64,000 bases of DNA from NCBI RefSeq assembly GCF_002082015.1, contig NZ_CP015109.1, forward strand, positions 3,348,429 through 3,412,428, written 5' to 3'. The first letter of the stretch is position 1. Every line of letters starts with the position of its first letter. Shown here in pieces: positions 20,149 through 28,385 of the stretch. The translations under genes and the position numbers were made by a program. Source of the stretch: Sporosarcina ureae. Its GTDB lineage: Bacteria > Bacillota > Bacilli > Bacillales_A > Planococcaceae. The notes beneath the pieces were generated by a model. It was given only the letters and a program-made list of their open reading frames with translations. It was not told the DNA's origin and made no database searches.

Positions 20149-20625
20149 ATGGTTTCAGAAAAGAAATTCCCAATGACAGCTGCAGGTAAAGCAAAGCTAG
20201 AAGAAGAACTAGAGTATTTGAAAACGGTTAAACGTGTAGAAGTAGTAGAACGCATCAAAATTGCACGTAGTTACGGTGATTTATCGGAAAACTCCGAGTA
20301 CGATTCGGCAAAAGAAGATCAAGCATTTGTTGAAGGAAAGATTTCTTCTATAGAAGGAATGATACGTAATGCGGTCATTATCACAGAAGATGAATTGAAT
20401 ACGGATGAAGTGCATTTAGGCAAGACAGTTACTTTTAAAGAAATTCCTGATGGTGAACAAGAGACGTATACGATTGTTGGTTCTGCTGAAGCGAACCCGA
20501 TGGAAGGTCTGATCTCGAACGACTCTCCCATTGCGAAAGCATTAATTGGTCGAAAAAAAGATGAAATAGTTAAGATTCAGACTCCCGGCGGTGAAATGTC
20601 AGTAGAAATTCTCGAGATAAAATGA
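20149..20625 (+). CDS. greA: Transcription elongation factor GreA
   Basis: GreA rescues backtracked RNA polymerase by stimulating transcript cleavage. The 158-residue product has the N-terminal coiled coil, with the acidic tip segment [18 protein letters not shown], and the C-terminal FKBP-like domain with [16 protein letters not shown]. The ATG follows GAGGAG. The preceding hairpin suggests transcript-level control, as seen with greA leaders elsewhere. Confidence 0.96.
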   Translation: MVSEKKFPMTAAGKAKLEEELEYLKTVKRVEVVERIKIARSYGDLSENSEYDSAKEDQAFVEGKISSIEGMIRNAVIITEDELNTDEVHLGKTVTFKEIPDGEQETYTIVGSAEANPMEGLISNDSPIAKALIGRKKDEIVKIQTPGGEMSVEILEIK

Positions 20626-20631
20626 CACATG

Positions 20632-20675
20632 TACCGTCTTCTCACTAGCAGAAGACGGTATTGTGATTTTTATTT
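20632..20675 (+). terminator. Terminator after greA
   Basis: An 11-bp stem TACCGTCTTCT (20632-20642) with AGAAGACGGTA (20650-20660), followed by a T-rich stretch that includes TTTTT at 20667-20671. Confidence 0.75.
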
Positions 20676-20726
20676 CATTCCACCGTTGTGTATGTGTTTC
20701 ATTTCATAGTAAGGGAGATGTCTAAT

Positions 20727-21455
20727 ATGGCAGATCAAGATCCGAAATATTCGAGAACATCAAGAAAGCAAGGCAGTAAAGCTAGCAAAGTGAATAGAGC
20801 GTTGAATATTTCGATTGGTGTAGTGGTTTTTCTCATTGCAGTGGTTGCTATAATCTTTATCACGGGTGATGACGAGAAGGAAGAAGTGGCAATTGACAAG
20901 CCCGAACAATCCACGCAGTCCGATACAGCTCCAATTGAACCAATCGTTTTAGAAGATGAGGACAAGTCTGAAACTGAAGACACGGAGCCGGAAGAAGCAG
21001 ATGATGCTGAGGTCCAAGCTCCTGAAGACAATAACGAAGTAATAAATGAAGTGGTTGAAGAACCGGAAGCGCCTGTAGTAGAAGCGCCAACAGCAGAAGA
21101 GCATAAAAAGGAACAACCAAAACAGGACAAGCCAAAGAAAGATACTTCGTCGGATTCCGGCAAGAAAGTCGTGGTAAATCCTGACTGGAAACCTATCGGA
21201 ACCAAGCAAACAGGCGAGCATGTTTCGAAGTATGATGGTCAGTCTGATGACTGGCATGAGAAAAAGAAAGCTATTTCCTATGCGACGGGCATGTCTGAAG
21301 ATCAATTGTATTTTGATCGTATTCAAAACGGCGGTAGTCCTCAAAAATCAGAAGGGATTGTCCGAAGTACAGATAATTCCAAAAAATTCAAAGTGTATCT
21401 TGAATGGGTGGATGGCCAAGGTTGGAAACCTGTAAAGATGGAAGTATTGAAGTAA
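20727..21455 (+). CDS. yrrS: YrrS-like DUF1510 membrane protein
   Basis: A 242-residue protein with a basic N-terminus, one transmembrane helix (ALNISIGVVVFLIAVVAIIF), then a long Glu/Pro/Asp-rich low-complexity linker, and a C-terminal globular part beginning VVNPDWKPIGTKQTGEH and ending with a SDQLYFDRIQNGG-like core. This matches the architecture of B. subtilis YrrS, next to greA and mtnN there too. The globular part should face the outside; its function is unknown. The start at 20727 has nine-nt spacing from AAGGGAG. Confidence 0.82.
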   Translation: MADQDPKYSRTSRKQGSKASKVNRALNISIGVVVFLIAVVAIIFITGDDEKEEVAIDKPEQSTQSDTAPIEPIVLEDEDKSETEDTEPEEADDAEVQAPEDNNEVINEVVEEPEAPVVEAPTAEEHKKEQPKQDKPKKDTSSDSGKKVVVNPDWKPIGTKQTGEHVSKYDGQSDDWHEKKKAISYATGMSEDQLYFDRIQNGGSPQKSEGIVRSTDNSKKFKVYLEWVDGQGWKPVKMEVLK

Positions 21456-21472
21456 GCGAATCAACCTACCGA

Positions 21473-21495
21473 TGTGCTGCGCAATAGGCAGCACA
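21473..21495. repeat. Inverted repeat between yrrS and mtnN
   Basis: TGTGCTGC (21473-21480) and GCAGCACA (21488-21495) form a perfect eight-bp stem with a seven-nt loop. There is no T-run after it on either strand, so it is not a standard terminator. It may modulate mRNA processing between the two genes. Confidence 0.5.
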
Positions 21496-21527
21496 TTCTA
21501 GTAAGTGAAAAAGAGGAGAGGGCGTAC

Positions 21528-22220
21528 ATGAAAATAGCAATCGTTGGTGCAATGGAGGAAGAAGTTGAAATATTACGCAGAGAAATCGGAATTGGAAAAA
21601 TCACTACTATTGGAAACTGCGAGTTTATTGAAGGAAAAGTAGGCAAGCATCAAGTAATCGTGACGAAGAGTGGCATCGGAAAAGTAAACGCTGCCATGGC
21701 AACCGCGATCCTGTTGCAAAACTACAAACCTGACGTAGTCTTAAATACAGGTTCTGCAGGAGGAACTAACCCTGAACTCGAGGTTGGAACGGTTGTCATA
21801 TCTGATTATGTCCTGCATCATGACGTCGATGCTACTGCATTCGGCTATGAGTTAGGCCAAGTGCCACAACTTCCTGCAAGCTTTCCTTCAGATTCACAAC
21901 TGATCGATTTTGCTAAAGAAGCTGTAATGGAGTTAGATACATATACACATGCCGTAGGAACAATTGCATCGGCTGATACTTTCATGGCTGATCCTGAAAA
22001 AGTATTACAAGTTAAAAGTAGATTCCCTCGCGTAATCGCTGTAGAAATGGAAGCGGCCGCTGTTGCGCAAGTCTGTTATCAATTCAACACGCGATGTGTG
22101 GTCATCCGTGCGCTATCTGATATTGCCGGGAAAGAATCTACCGTCAGCTTTGATGAATTTTTACCGCTGGCTGCCAAACACTCGTCACAGATTGTTTTGC
22201 GCGTCATCTCGAAACTTTGA
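21528..22220 (+). CDS. mtnN: 5'-methylthioadenosine/S-adenosylhomocysteine nucleosidase
   Basis: Hydrolyses MTA and SAH by cleaving adenine in methyl-cycle recycling. The 230-residue protein shows KIAIVGAMEEEVEIL, NTGSAGG, the DVDATAFGY segment, VEMEAAAVAQVC and the catalytic Asp in RALSDIAG. The ATG at 21528 follows AAGAGGAGAG; an upstream in-frame ATG at 21474 would put the repeat inside the coding region. The luxS/mccAB-type genes that follow mtnN in B. subtilis are not here. Confidence 0.95.
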   Translation: MKIAIVGAMEEEVEILRREIGIGKITTIGNCEFIEGKVGKHQVIVTKSGIGKVNAAMATAILLQNYKPDVVLNTGSAGGTNPELEVGTVVISDYVLHHDVDATAFGYELGQVPQLPASFPSDSQLIDFAKEAVMELDTYTHAVGTIASADTFMADPEKVLQVKSRFPRVIAVEMEAAAVAQVCYQFNTRCVVIRALSDIAGKESTVSFDEFLPLAAKHSSQIVLRVISKL

Positions 22221-22287
22221 TCGTTCTATGATAAAATGTCTATGTAGACAGACTAGCAGTTCGTTTGGTTGAGAGGAGGGACATTCA

Positions 22288-22368
22288 ATGGAATACTTAA
22301 TGGGTGGAGTATTTATCGTCACAGCCCTATTAGCAGTAATTATTTTACGTGAGGTTAAAGCTGACTGA
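22288..22368 (+). CDS. Putative 26-residue single-span membrane peptide
   Basis: A small ORF with a strong GAGGAGGG ribosome-binding site (22273-22280) seven nt before ATG. The product is 26 residues: a two-residue acidic or aromatic start, a hydrophobic run GGVFIVTALLAVIIL of about 16-20 residues, then a charged tail REVKAD. It ends 12 nt before a strong terminator hairpin, which fits a real transcription unit. I do not recognise the family. Size and layout are similar to small accessory membrane subunits, but homology cannot be claimed. A promoter was not clear; a palindrome, TGTCTATGTAGACA, lies 38 nt upstream of the start. Confidence 0.55.
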   Translation: MEYLMGGVFIVTALLAVIILREVKAD

Positions 22369-22379
22369 TAATAGAAACA

Positions 22380-22438
22380 AAGCGTTTCCGATGTGCGGGG
22401 GGCTATGGCCCTCTGTTGCATAATCGGAAACGCTTTTT
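22380..22438. terminator. Bidirectional terminator between the small ORF and sigK
   Basis: An 11-bp stem GCGTTTCCGAT (22382-22392) with ATCGGAAACGC (22423-22433), flanked by A-rich and TTTTT ends. A G-rich/C-rich inner segment may extend the structure. It ends four nt from the sigK stop and should serve both strands. Confidence 0.85.
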
Positions 22439-22441
22439 GTA

Positions 22442-23140
22442 TTATTGATATTCGTGCTTGAACGATTGGTACAATTTGACGATTGCTCGTTTCTCGATAC
22501 GTGAAACATAACTCCTAGAAATGTTTAGTTGCTCGGCAATTTCTTTTTGTGTCATTGGCTGATCGTCTAGCAAGCCATAGCGTCTTTGAATGATTTCCAG
22601 CTCGCGTGAATCGAGCTTATCCAAATGACGGTAGAGTCGCTCTTTTTGTTCATTTTGTTCTACAGTTGTTTGTGGGGGTATGTCGTTTGTTTGAAGGAGG
22701 TCTGCGATTTCTAGGGATTGGCCATCTTTATCCATGCCGATTGGTTCGTAGAGGGACACATCTTTTTGTACCTTTTTCTGTGTTCGTAAATACATAAGAA
22801 TTTCATTTTCAATACAGCGTGCAGCATACGTTGCAAGCTTCGTTTTACGATCTGGCGTAAAGCTGTTGACGGCTTTCATCAGACCAATCGCTCCTATAGA
22901 AATATAATCATCAAGTAGTTCGTGCTTTGGCTGGAACTTCTTGACGATATGAGCGACCAAACGCATATTGTGTTCAATAAGTTCATCACGTGCACTTACA
23001 TCGCCTTCAGCTAATCGTTTCAGGCACTCTGCTTCTTCTTTCTTGGATAACGGACGAAGGAAAGCTTGCCCTCTGATATAACCGATTAGCGCGGGGATCT
23101 CTAACCATAATTGCATGACGGCCAGGAAAAACCCGCTCAT
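22442..23140 (-). CDS. sigK: RNA polymerase sigma factor SigK (late mother cell), uninterrupted
   Basis: A 232-residue sigma-70 family protein with region 2 (DELIEHNMRLVAHIVKKF, TKLATYAARCIENEILMYLR) and region 4 (TQKEIAEQLNISRSYVSRIEKRA). The N-terminal 20 residues are a hydrophobic pro-sequence aligned with that of B. subtilis pro-SigK, where SpoIVFB cleaves; the mature start would be around Tyr21 (YIRGQAF). The gene is a single open frame, so no skin-like element interrupts it. A GGAGGTG ribosome-binding site precedes ATG. A CATAGAGT octamer (complement of 23168-23175) could be a SigE -10, but no good -35 is visible. Confidence 0.95.
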   Translation of the reverse strand: MSGFFLAVMQLWLEIPALIGYIRGQAFLRPLSKKEEAECLKRLAEGDVSARDELIEHNMRLVAHIVKKFQPKHELLDDYISIGAIGLMKAVNSFTPDRKTKLATYAARCIENEILMYLRTQKKVQKDVSLYEPIGMDKDGQSLEIADLLQTNDIPPQTTVEQNEQKERLYRHLDKLDSRELEIIQRRYGLLDDQPMTQKEIAEQLNISRSYVSRIEKRAIVKLYQSFKHEYQ

Positions 23141-23222
23141 ATGACCACCTCCGATTAGTAGTAGTTTACTCTATGCAAAAGACAGATGGTCTACCACTGA
23201 CAAGAAAAGCGATAAAATCAGA

Positions 23223-23253
23223 CATAGTTGTGCGTGCATGCTACACAACTATG
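23223..23253. promoter_or_regulatory. Perfect inverted repeat between sigK and yqeG, possible operator
   Basis: Ten-bp arms CATAGTTGTG (23223-23232) and CACAACTATG (23244-23253) with an 11-nt spacer. It abuts the yqeG extended -10 and covers its -35 region, the usual place for a protein-binding site. No T-run follows, so it is not a terminator. Confidence 0.6.
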
Positions 23254-23260
23254 TTATAAT
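23252..23260 (+). promoter_or_regulatory. Extended -10 promoter of the yqeG operon
   Basis: TGTTATAAT gives a TG-extended perfect TATAAT (23255-23260), 36 nt before the yqeG start. The -35 region overlaps the inverted repeat and has no consensus hexamer at 17 nt. Confidence 0.7.
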
Positions 23261-23295
23261 CAGACGAGAATTTGTTGTAGGGCGGAGAGGATAAT

Positions 23296-23811
23296 GTGTT
23301 AAATCATTTTTTACCGAGTGCTTATGTAAAATCCGTATTACTGATCAAACCAGAAGACCTTCTGGAAAAGGGTTTTAAGGGTATTATTACAGATTTAGAT
23401 AACACACTCGTTGAATGGGACCGTGCGGATGCTACGCAAGATATTATGGCGTGGTTTAAGTCTATGCACGATGCCGGTTTGCAAATTACAGTTGTTTCCA
23501 ATAACCATATAGAACGCGTCAGTCACTTTTGTGATCCTTTGGGTATCCCATATATTTGCGAAGCACGGAAGCCGATGAAAAAGTCATTTCTTCAGGCACT
23601 TGCTACATTAGGCTTGCCGAAAGATGAAGTCGTCATGATTGGCGATCAATTGCTAACGGATGTCTTAGGTGCAAATCGGGTAGGGCTGCAGACGATATTG
23701 GTCGTCCCTGTAGCCAGTTCCGATGCGACGATTACGAAATTTAACCGTGCGATCGAACGACGGATTATGGCAAGGTTTAAAAGAAAAGGATTACTTACGT
23801 GGGAGGACTAA
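23296..23811 (+). CDS. yqeG: HAD-superfamily phosphatase, YqeG family
   Basis: A 171-residue HAD IIIA phosphatase with motif I DLDNTLV (near residue 32), motif II VVSNN, and motif III/IV in ARKPMKKSF and GDQLLTDVLGANRVG. The family includes PGP-type phosphatases, but the substrate in Bacillus is uncertain. Translation starts at GTG after GGAGAGG. It heads the conserved yqeG-yqeH-aroE-yqeI-nadD-yqeK-rsfS-yqeM cluster. Confidence 0.92.
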   Translation: MLNHFLPSAYVKSVLLIKPEDLLEKGFKGIITDLDNTLVEWDRADATQDIMAWFKSMHDAGLQITVVSNNHIERVSHFCDPLGIPYICEARKPMKKSFLQALATLGLPKDEVVMIGDQLLTDVLGANRVGLQTILVVPVASSDATITKFNRAIERRIMARFKRKGLLTWED

Positions 23812-23813
23812 AT

Positions 23814-24914
23814 TTGGAATTGATCAAGTGTATTGGATGCGGTATTGCCATCCAAACAACGGATAAGACAATGGAAGGCTATGCGCCACCAGCTTCATTG
23901 GAAAAAGAAGATGTCATATGTCAGCGTTGCTTTAAATTACGAAACTATAACGAATTACAGCCAGTGTCCTTATCAGGAGACGACTTTTTAGCAATTTTAA
24001 ATGGAATTGGTGAAAAACAAGGCTTGATCGTAAAAGTGGTAGATATTTTTGATTTCAACGGCAGTTGGATCAATGGCTTGCATCGCTTTGTAGGCAAGAA
24101 AGATATTTTATTAATTGGTAACAAGGCAGATATCCTGCCGAAAGCGATTAATCCGCAGCGAGTGAAAAATTGGATGAAAGCGGAGGCTGCAAAGCTCGGT
24201 CTGAAACCCATCGATGTATTGCTCGTTTCCGCTGTAAAAGGCAACGGCATGAGTGATGCGCTCGACGCGATCGAGAAGTACCGTAAGGGCAAGGATGTCT
24301 ACGTAGTCGGTTGTACGAACGTAGGAAAATCTACATTTATTAATCGAATCATTAAAGACGCGACCGGTATGCAAGACGTGATTACGACGTCTTACTTCCC
24401 TGGGACCACTCTTGACGTAGTGGAAATTCCACTAGATGATGGGAAAATGTTGATGGATACACCTGGTATTATCAATGATCATCAAATGGCCCATCACTTA
24501 GATCCGCATGACTTGAAGTTGATTACGCCGAAAAAAGAACTGAAACCGAAAGTCTATCAGCTGAATGCTGAACAAACATTATTCATCGGCGGACTAGCAC
24601 GTTTTGACTTCATTCAAGGCGGACGTTCCTCTTTCAACATCTATGCAGCAAATGGTTTACCGGTTCACCGGACGAAGTTGGAAAATGCTGATGAATTGTA
24701 CAAAAACCATTTGGGCGACATGCTATCTCCGCCTGGACCCGCATCTCTTGAGAAGTTGCCGTCACTTGTGCGTCATGAATTTTCAATTAAAGAAGCAAAG
24801 ACGGACTTAGTGATTTCAGGACTTGGCTGGATTACAATTCAGCACGCCAATGTAAAAGTAGCTGTACATGCACCAAAAGGTGTGAATGTCGAAGTCAGAC
24901 CTTCATTGATTTAA
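23814..24914 (+). CDS. yqeH: Ribosome biogenesis GTPase YqeH (circularly permuted)
   Basis: A 366-residue GTPase needed for 30S assembly in B. subtilis. An N-terminal zinc finger (CIGCG ... CQRCF) is followed by G motifs in permuted order: G4 NKAD, G5 SAVKG, G1 GCTNVGKST, G3 DTPG, then a C-terminal RNA-binding region. The start is TTG at 23814, seven nt after GGGAGG; this gives the family length, while a GTG at 23799 would overlap yqeG. Confidence 0.94.
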   Translation: MELIKCIGCGIAIQTTDKTMEGYAPPASLEKEDVICQRCFKLRNYNELQPVSLSGDDFLAILNGIGEKQGLIVKVVDIFDFNGSWINGLHRFVGKKDILLIGNKADILPKAINPQRVKNWMKAEAAKLGLKPIDVLLVSAVKGNGMSDALDAIEKYRKGKDVYVVGCTNVGKSTFINRIIKDATGMQDVITTSYFPGTTLDVVEIPLDDGKMLMDTPGIINDHQMAHHLDPHDLKLITPKKELKPKVYQLNAEQTLFIGGLARFDFIQGGRSSFNIYAANGLPVHRTKLENADELYKNHLGDMLSPPGPASLEKLPSLVRHEFSIKEAKTDLVISGLGWITIQHANVKVAVHAPKGVNVEVRPSLI

Positions 24915-24936
24915 GAAGGACAGGAGGAAAGACCAA

Positions 24937-25758
24937 ATGAAAAAATGGTATGCGGTAGTAGGCGATCCCATTGCGCAATCGATGTCACCGGTCATGCACG
25001 ATCAGTGGTTTAAAGAAAACACAATGGACGCAACGTATATACCGATTCATGCAACAGCGGGAAGCTTGGAACAGACGATAACCAGTTTGCGTTCACTCGG
25101 ATGTAGTGGTTTCAACGTAACGGTACCTCACAAGCAAGGGATTCTTCCTTTCCTTGACGAAGTGGACGAATCGGCAACGGTTATGAATGCGGTGAATACA
25201 GTGTATCAAACAGAAGAGGGCAAACTAATCGGTGCGAATACCGATGGAGCGGGATTCGTGAAGTCGTTGGAAGAGTTTTCGGACTCCGTTACAGGCTCTG
25301 TCTTACTTATTGGGGCTGGCGGCGCAGCTAGAGGCATCGCCTTTGCACTGCAATCAGCTGGCTATGGACCTCTCTATTTCACGAATCGGACCGCTTCAAG
25401 AGCCGCGGAATTGGCGGCGGATATGAAGGACGGGCATGCGATTTCTATCGAAGACGCAGAAAATCGACTTGGTGAGTTTGGACTTATAGTACAAACCACA
25501 TCGGTCGGTATGAACTTTGCACAAGAAGGAATACCGCTTGATCCAAAGAACGTTGCAAGCGGTGCAGTAGTCGCGGACATTATTTACAATCCGCTCGAAA
25601 CAGAATTTTTACAACAAGCAAAACAAGCAGGGGCTAAGACGATGAACGGTGTAGGAATGTTCGTTCATCAAGGAGCCCTCGCTTTTGAAAAGTGGACAGG
25701 TGTCTATCCTGACACGAAAAAGATGATCGATATGATTACAATGAAAGTTGGCGGGTAA
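24937..25758 (+). CDS. aroE: Shikimate dehydrogenase (NADP)
   Basis: Reduces 3-dehydroshikimate to shikimate in aromatic amino acid synthesis. The 273-residue protein begins with the substrate-site motif GDPIAQSMSPVMHD, then the catalytic-lysine segment NVTVPHKQGI, a GAGGAARGIAFAL dinucleotide-binding loop, and NGVGMFVHQGA. A CAGGAGG ribosome-binding site precedes ATG. It sits within the yqe ribosome-assembly cluster, two nt upstream of yhbY. Confidence 0.95.
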   Translation: MKKWYAVVGDPIAQSMSPVMHDQWFKENTMDATYIPIHATAGSLEQTITSLRSLGCSGFNVTVPHKQGILPFLDEVDESATVMNAVNTVYQTEEGKLIGANTDGAGFVKSLEEFSDSVTGSVLLIGAGGAARGIAFALQSAGYGPLYFTNRTASRAAELAADMKDGHAISIEDAENRLGEFGLIVQTTSVGMNFAQEGIPLDPKNVASGAVVADIIYNPLETEFLQQAKQAGAKTMNGVGMFVHQGALAFEKWTGVYPDTKKMIDMITMKVGG

Positions 25759-25760
25759 AC

Positions 25761-26051
25761 ATGTTAACAGGTAAACAAAAAAGATTTTTACGTAGCGAAG
25801 CACATCATTTGGATCCATTATTCCAAATTGGAAAAAGCGGTTTGACTGAAGCGATCCTCGTGCAAATTGACGAAGCGCTTGAAGCACGTGAATTATTTAA
25901 AGTGAGCGTACTTCAAAATTGCGACGAAGACAAAAATGAAATTGCCGAAAAAATCGGTGCTTATAAAGATATTCACGTAGTTCAAGTCATCGGTAACACA
26001 ATTGTTTTATATAGAGAATCGACAGAGAAAAAACGCATACAATTACCGTAA
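25761..26051 (+). CDS. yhbY: RNA-binding protein YhbY/YqeI (CRM domain)
   Basis: A 96-residue single CRM-domain protein with LTGKQKRFLRSEAH, the LDPLFQIGKSGLTEAIL segment containing the GxxG-like loop, and a C-terminal QVIGNTIVLYRES. Family members bind pre-50S ribosomal RNA. It starts two nt after the aroE stop, so translational coupling is likely. Confidence 0.92.
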   Translation: MLTGKQKRFLRSEAHHLDPLFQIGKSGLTEAILVQIDEALEARELFKVSVLQNCDEDKNEIAEKIGAYKDIHVVQVIGNTIVLYRESTEKKRIQLP

Positions 26052-26061
26052 GGAGAATCAG

Positions 26062-26640
26062 ATGAAACGAATCGGCATTTTGGGCGGAACTTTCAATCCG
26101 CCACACACTGGACATTTATTGATCGCCAATGAAGTGCGTTACGCACTGCAGTTAGATGAAGTATGGTTGATGCCTACTGCCGTCCCGCCACATAAGATGG
26201 CGATAGGCGATGCGACAGCCGAACAGCGCCTGCAAATGGTGAAACTGGCGGTAGATGAAGTGGATGGCTTGCGTGCGTCGTCATTTGAAATTGAACGTGG
26301 CGGAGTATCTTTTACATATGATACGATGGCACAACTCGTACAAGACGAAGCGGATGTTCACTTTCATTTCATTATTGGTGGCGATATGATCGATCAGTTA
26401 CCGACATGGTACCGGATTGAGGATTTACTTGATATGGTTACATTTATCGGAGTAAAACGTCCAGGTGCTGATAACGCTTCTGCAATTCCGGTACAATTAG
26501 TAGAAACACCACAACTTGATTTGTCATCCACATTGATCCGCCAACGTTTTGTAGAAGGAGGAACCGTGCAGCTTTTGATTCCCCCGGCTGTCGAGGCTTA
26601 CATTCGAGAGGAGAGATTATATGGATCTTCAACAAGTTAA
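26062..26640 (+). CDS. nadD: Nicotinate-nucleotide adenylyltransferase
   Basis: Converts nicotinate mononucleotide to deamido-NAD. The 192-residue protein has GILGGTFNPPHTGHLL at the N-terminus (nucleotidyltransferase H-x-G-H), IIGGDMIDQLPTW, and the C-terminal SSTLIRQRF motif. The ATG at 26062 follows AAGGAG; the longer upstream frame lacks a signal. It overlaps yqeK by 20 nt, so the pair is coupled. The first gene of this window, nadC, makes its substrate. Confidence 0.95.
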   Translation: MKRIGILGGTFNPPHTGHLLIANEVRYALQLDEVWLMPTAVPPHKMAIGDATAEQRLQMVKLAVDEVDGLRASSFEIERGGVSFTYDTMAQLVQDEADVHFHFIIGGDMIDQLPTWYRIEDLLDMVTFIGVKRPGADNASAIPVQLVETPQLDLSSTLIRQRFVEGGTVQLLIPPAVEAYIREERLYGSSTS

Positions 26641-27193
26641 AAATGACCTAGAACAACGCTTACCTAAAGTGCGTTATGAACACGTATTGCGTGTCACAGA
26701 AACAGCGAAGAAACTAGCTGAAGAAGTGGGTGTGTCAGTAGTAAAAGCGGAGATTGCTGGGCTTTTTCATGATTATGCCAAGTTTATGGATAAAGACGAA
26801 TTACTCGACTTACTTAAACGAGATGAAGAATATGAACTCTATGCACAATATCACGCTGAATTATGGCATGCACCGGTTGGAGCTATGCTGGCTAAAGAGC
26901 GTTATGGAGTAGAAGATCACGACATTTTGCAGGCCATCCGTTTTCACACAACGGGACGTGCTGAAATGAGTGAGCTAGAAAAAGTGATCTATATTGCTGA
27001 CTTAATCGAGCCAGGACGAAAATTTCCGGGTATCGAGGAGTTACGTCAACGTATTGACGGAGAACCGCTGGAAGATCAAATGACGGAATGCATCCAGCAC
27101 ACATTTAAATTTTTAGTTCAGCGATACGCAGTCATCTTTCCGCATTCATTTGACTGCTATAATGAACATGTACGTAGAAGAAAGGAACAGTGA
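26621..27193 (+). CDS. yqeK: HD-domain phosphohydrolase YqeK (Ap4A hydrolase)
   Basis: A 190-residue HD-superfamily protein with YEHVLRV near the N-terminus, HDYAKF as the HD motif, HAPVGAMLAKE, and IYIADLIEPGR. YqeK family proteins symmetrically hydrolyse diadenosine tetraphosphate. The ATG lies within the nadD 3' end after GAGAGGAGAG. rsfS follows within four nt. Confidence 0.92.
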   Translation: MDLQQVKNDLEQRLPKVRYEHVLRVTETAKKLAEEVGVSVVKAEIAGLFHDYAKFMDKDELLDLLKRDEEYELYAQYHAELWHAPVGAMLAKERYGVEDHDILQAIRFHTTGRAEMSELEKVIYIADLIEPGRKFPGIEELRQRIDGEPLEDQMTECIQHTFKFLVQRYAVIFPHSFDCYNEHVRRRKEQ

Positions 27194-27196
27194 AAT

Positions 27197-27541
27197 ATGC
27201 CGACATTATTGGAATTAGCTTATGAAGCAGTAGATAGTAAGAAAGCAGAAGACATCGTAGTATTAAATATGGAGGGCATCTCACTAATTGCTGATCAATT
27301 CATCATTTGTCATGCGAACTCTGAGAGACAAGTGCAAGCCATCGCACGTGAAGTAGCAGATGTTGCTTCTAAAGAAGGCTACACTGTGAAACGTTTGGAA
27401 GGATTCGACGCAGGCCGTTGGATCTTAATCGATCTTCTAGATGTAGTCGTTCATGTATTCCACAGAGACGAACGTGGATTTTATAACTTGGAAAAGCTAT
27501 GGGGAGACGCACAGTTACTAAACGTTGAGGATGAACTATGA
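27197..27541 (+). CDS. rsfS: Ribosome silencing factor RsfS
   Basis: A 114-residue Iojap-family protein that binds uL14 on the 50S subunit and blocks subunit joining under starvation. Visible motifs: KAEDIVVLNMEG, DQFIICHANSERQVQAIA, and GFDAGRWILIDLLDVVVHVFH. It overlaps the next gene by four nt (ATGA). Confidence 0.94.
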   Translation: MPTLLELAYEAVDSKKAEDIVVLNMEGISLIADQFIICHANSERQVQAIAREVADVASKEGYTVKRLEGFDAGRWILIDLLDVVVHVFHRDERGFYNLEKLWGDAQLLNVEDEL

Positions 27542-28278
27542 GTTCTTCCTATTCAGCGTTCGCATCTATTTACGACGAACTAATGAATGATATCCCGTAT
27601 GACGCCTATGTCGAGTTACTCGATTTGGCGTCTGCTGGCGTTGTAGGGAAAAAAGTATTGGATATAGGTTGCGGAACGGGCTTACTTTCTGCCATGCTGG
27701 CGAAAAAAGGGGCACTCGTTACCGGCGTTGATCTTTCCGCTGATATGCTGGAGGTCGCATCGCATCGCGCACAGTCACTTTCTTTAGATATTCAGTTTAT
27801 CGAACAACCTATGCAACGACTGGAAGTGGAAGATACATTTGATGCGGCCGTTATCTCAATCGATTCATTGAATTATGTAATAAAGCAGCAAGATATCGTG
27901 GAAACGTTCCGCCGGATTTATGGCGTACTTGCTACAGGTGGCGTGTTGCTCTTTGATGTCCATTCAATAGGTAAAATGGATGAAATCTTCCTGGAAGGAC
28001 CTTTTGTCTTTGATAATCGACGCATTGCATATATTTGGCAAACGGCCCCAGGAGACGAGGAACATTCAATTTATTCCGAGCTAGCGTTTTTCGTAAAACA
28101 AGAAGATGATTCCTATCAACGTTTTGACGAAGTACATATGCAACGATCATTTGCCGTACCGGACTATGTGCAAATGCTAGAAGAAGTTGGCTTTCATATT
28201 GAACGGATTTTTGCGGACTGGGAAGATGAAGCACCTGAAGAAGAGAGCGAAAGAATATTTTTCCAAGTTCGAAAATAG
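27538..28278 (+). CDS. yqeM: Class I SAM-dependent methyltransferase YqeM
   Basis: A 246-residue methyltransferase with motif I VLDIGCGTGLLSAMLA, GVDLSADML (motif II acidic), and a SIDSLNYV motif. The first residues AFASIYDELMNDIPYD are typical of the YqeM family, always next to rsfS. The target molecule is not known. The ATG overlaps the rsfS stop. It ends the cluster; the comE operon begins about 100 nt later. Confidence 0.88.
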   Translation: MSSSYSAFASIYDELMNDIPYDAYVELLDLASAGVVGKKVLDIGCGTGLLSAMLAKKGALVTGVDLSADMLEVASHRAQSLSLDIQFIEQPMQRLEVEDTFDAAVISIDSLNYVIKQQDIVETFRRIYGVLATGGVLLFDVHSIGKMDEIFLEGPFVFDNRRIAYIWQTAPGDEEHSIYSELAFFVKQEDDSYQRFDEVHMQRSFAVPDYVQMLEEVGFHIERIFADWEDEAPEEESERIFFQVRK

Positions 28279-28385
28279 GGCTACCATAGTATTTCGGAAT
28301 CGGGTATAGTAAATAGGACTCCATACGGTGCTGAAAGAAAGGGTTGTAGCTTATCCGTTCATTCCTTACCGAAAAATGGCGTACA

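Noticed and set aside
20735..21205. Long reverse Ser/Thr-rich ORF opposite yrrS
   Set aside because: Mirror of the Glu/Asp-rich low-complexity region of yrrS; such complements commonly stay open.
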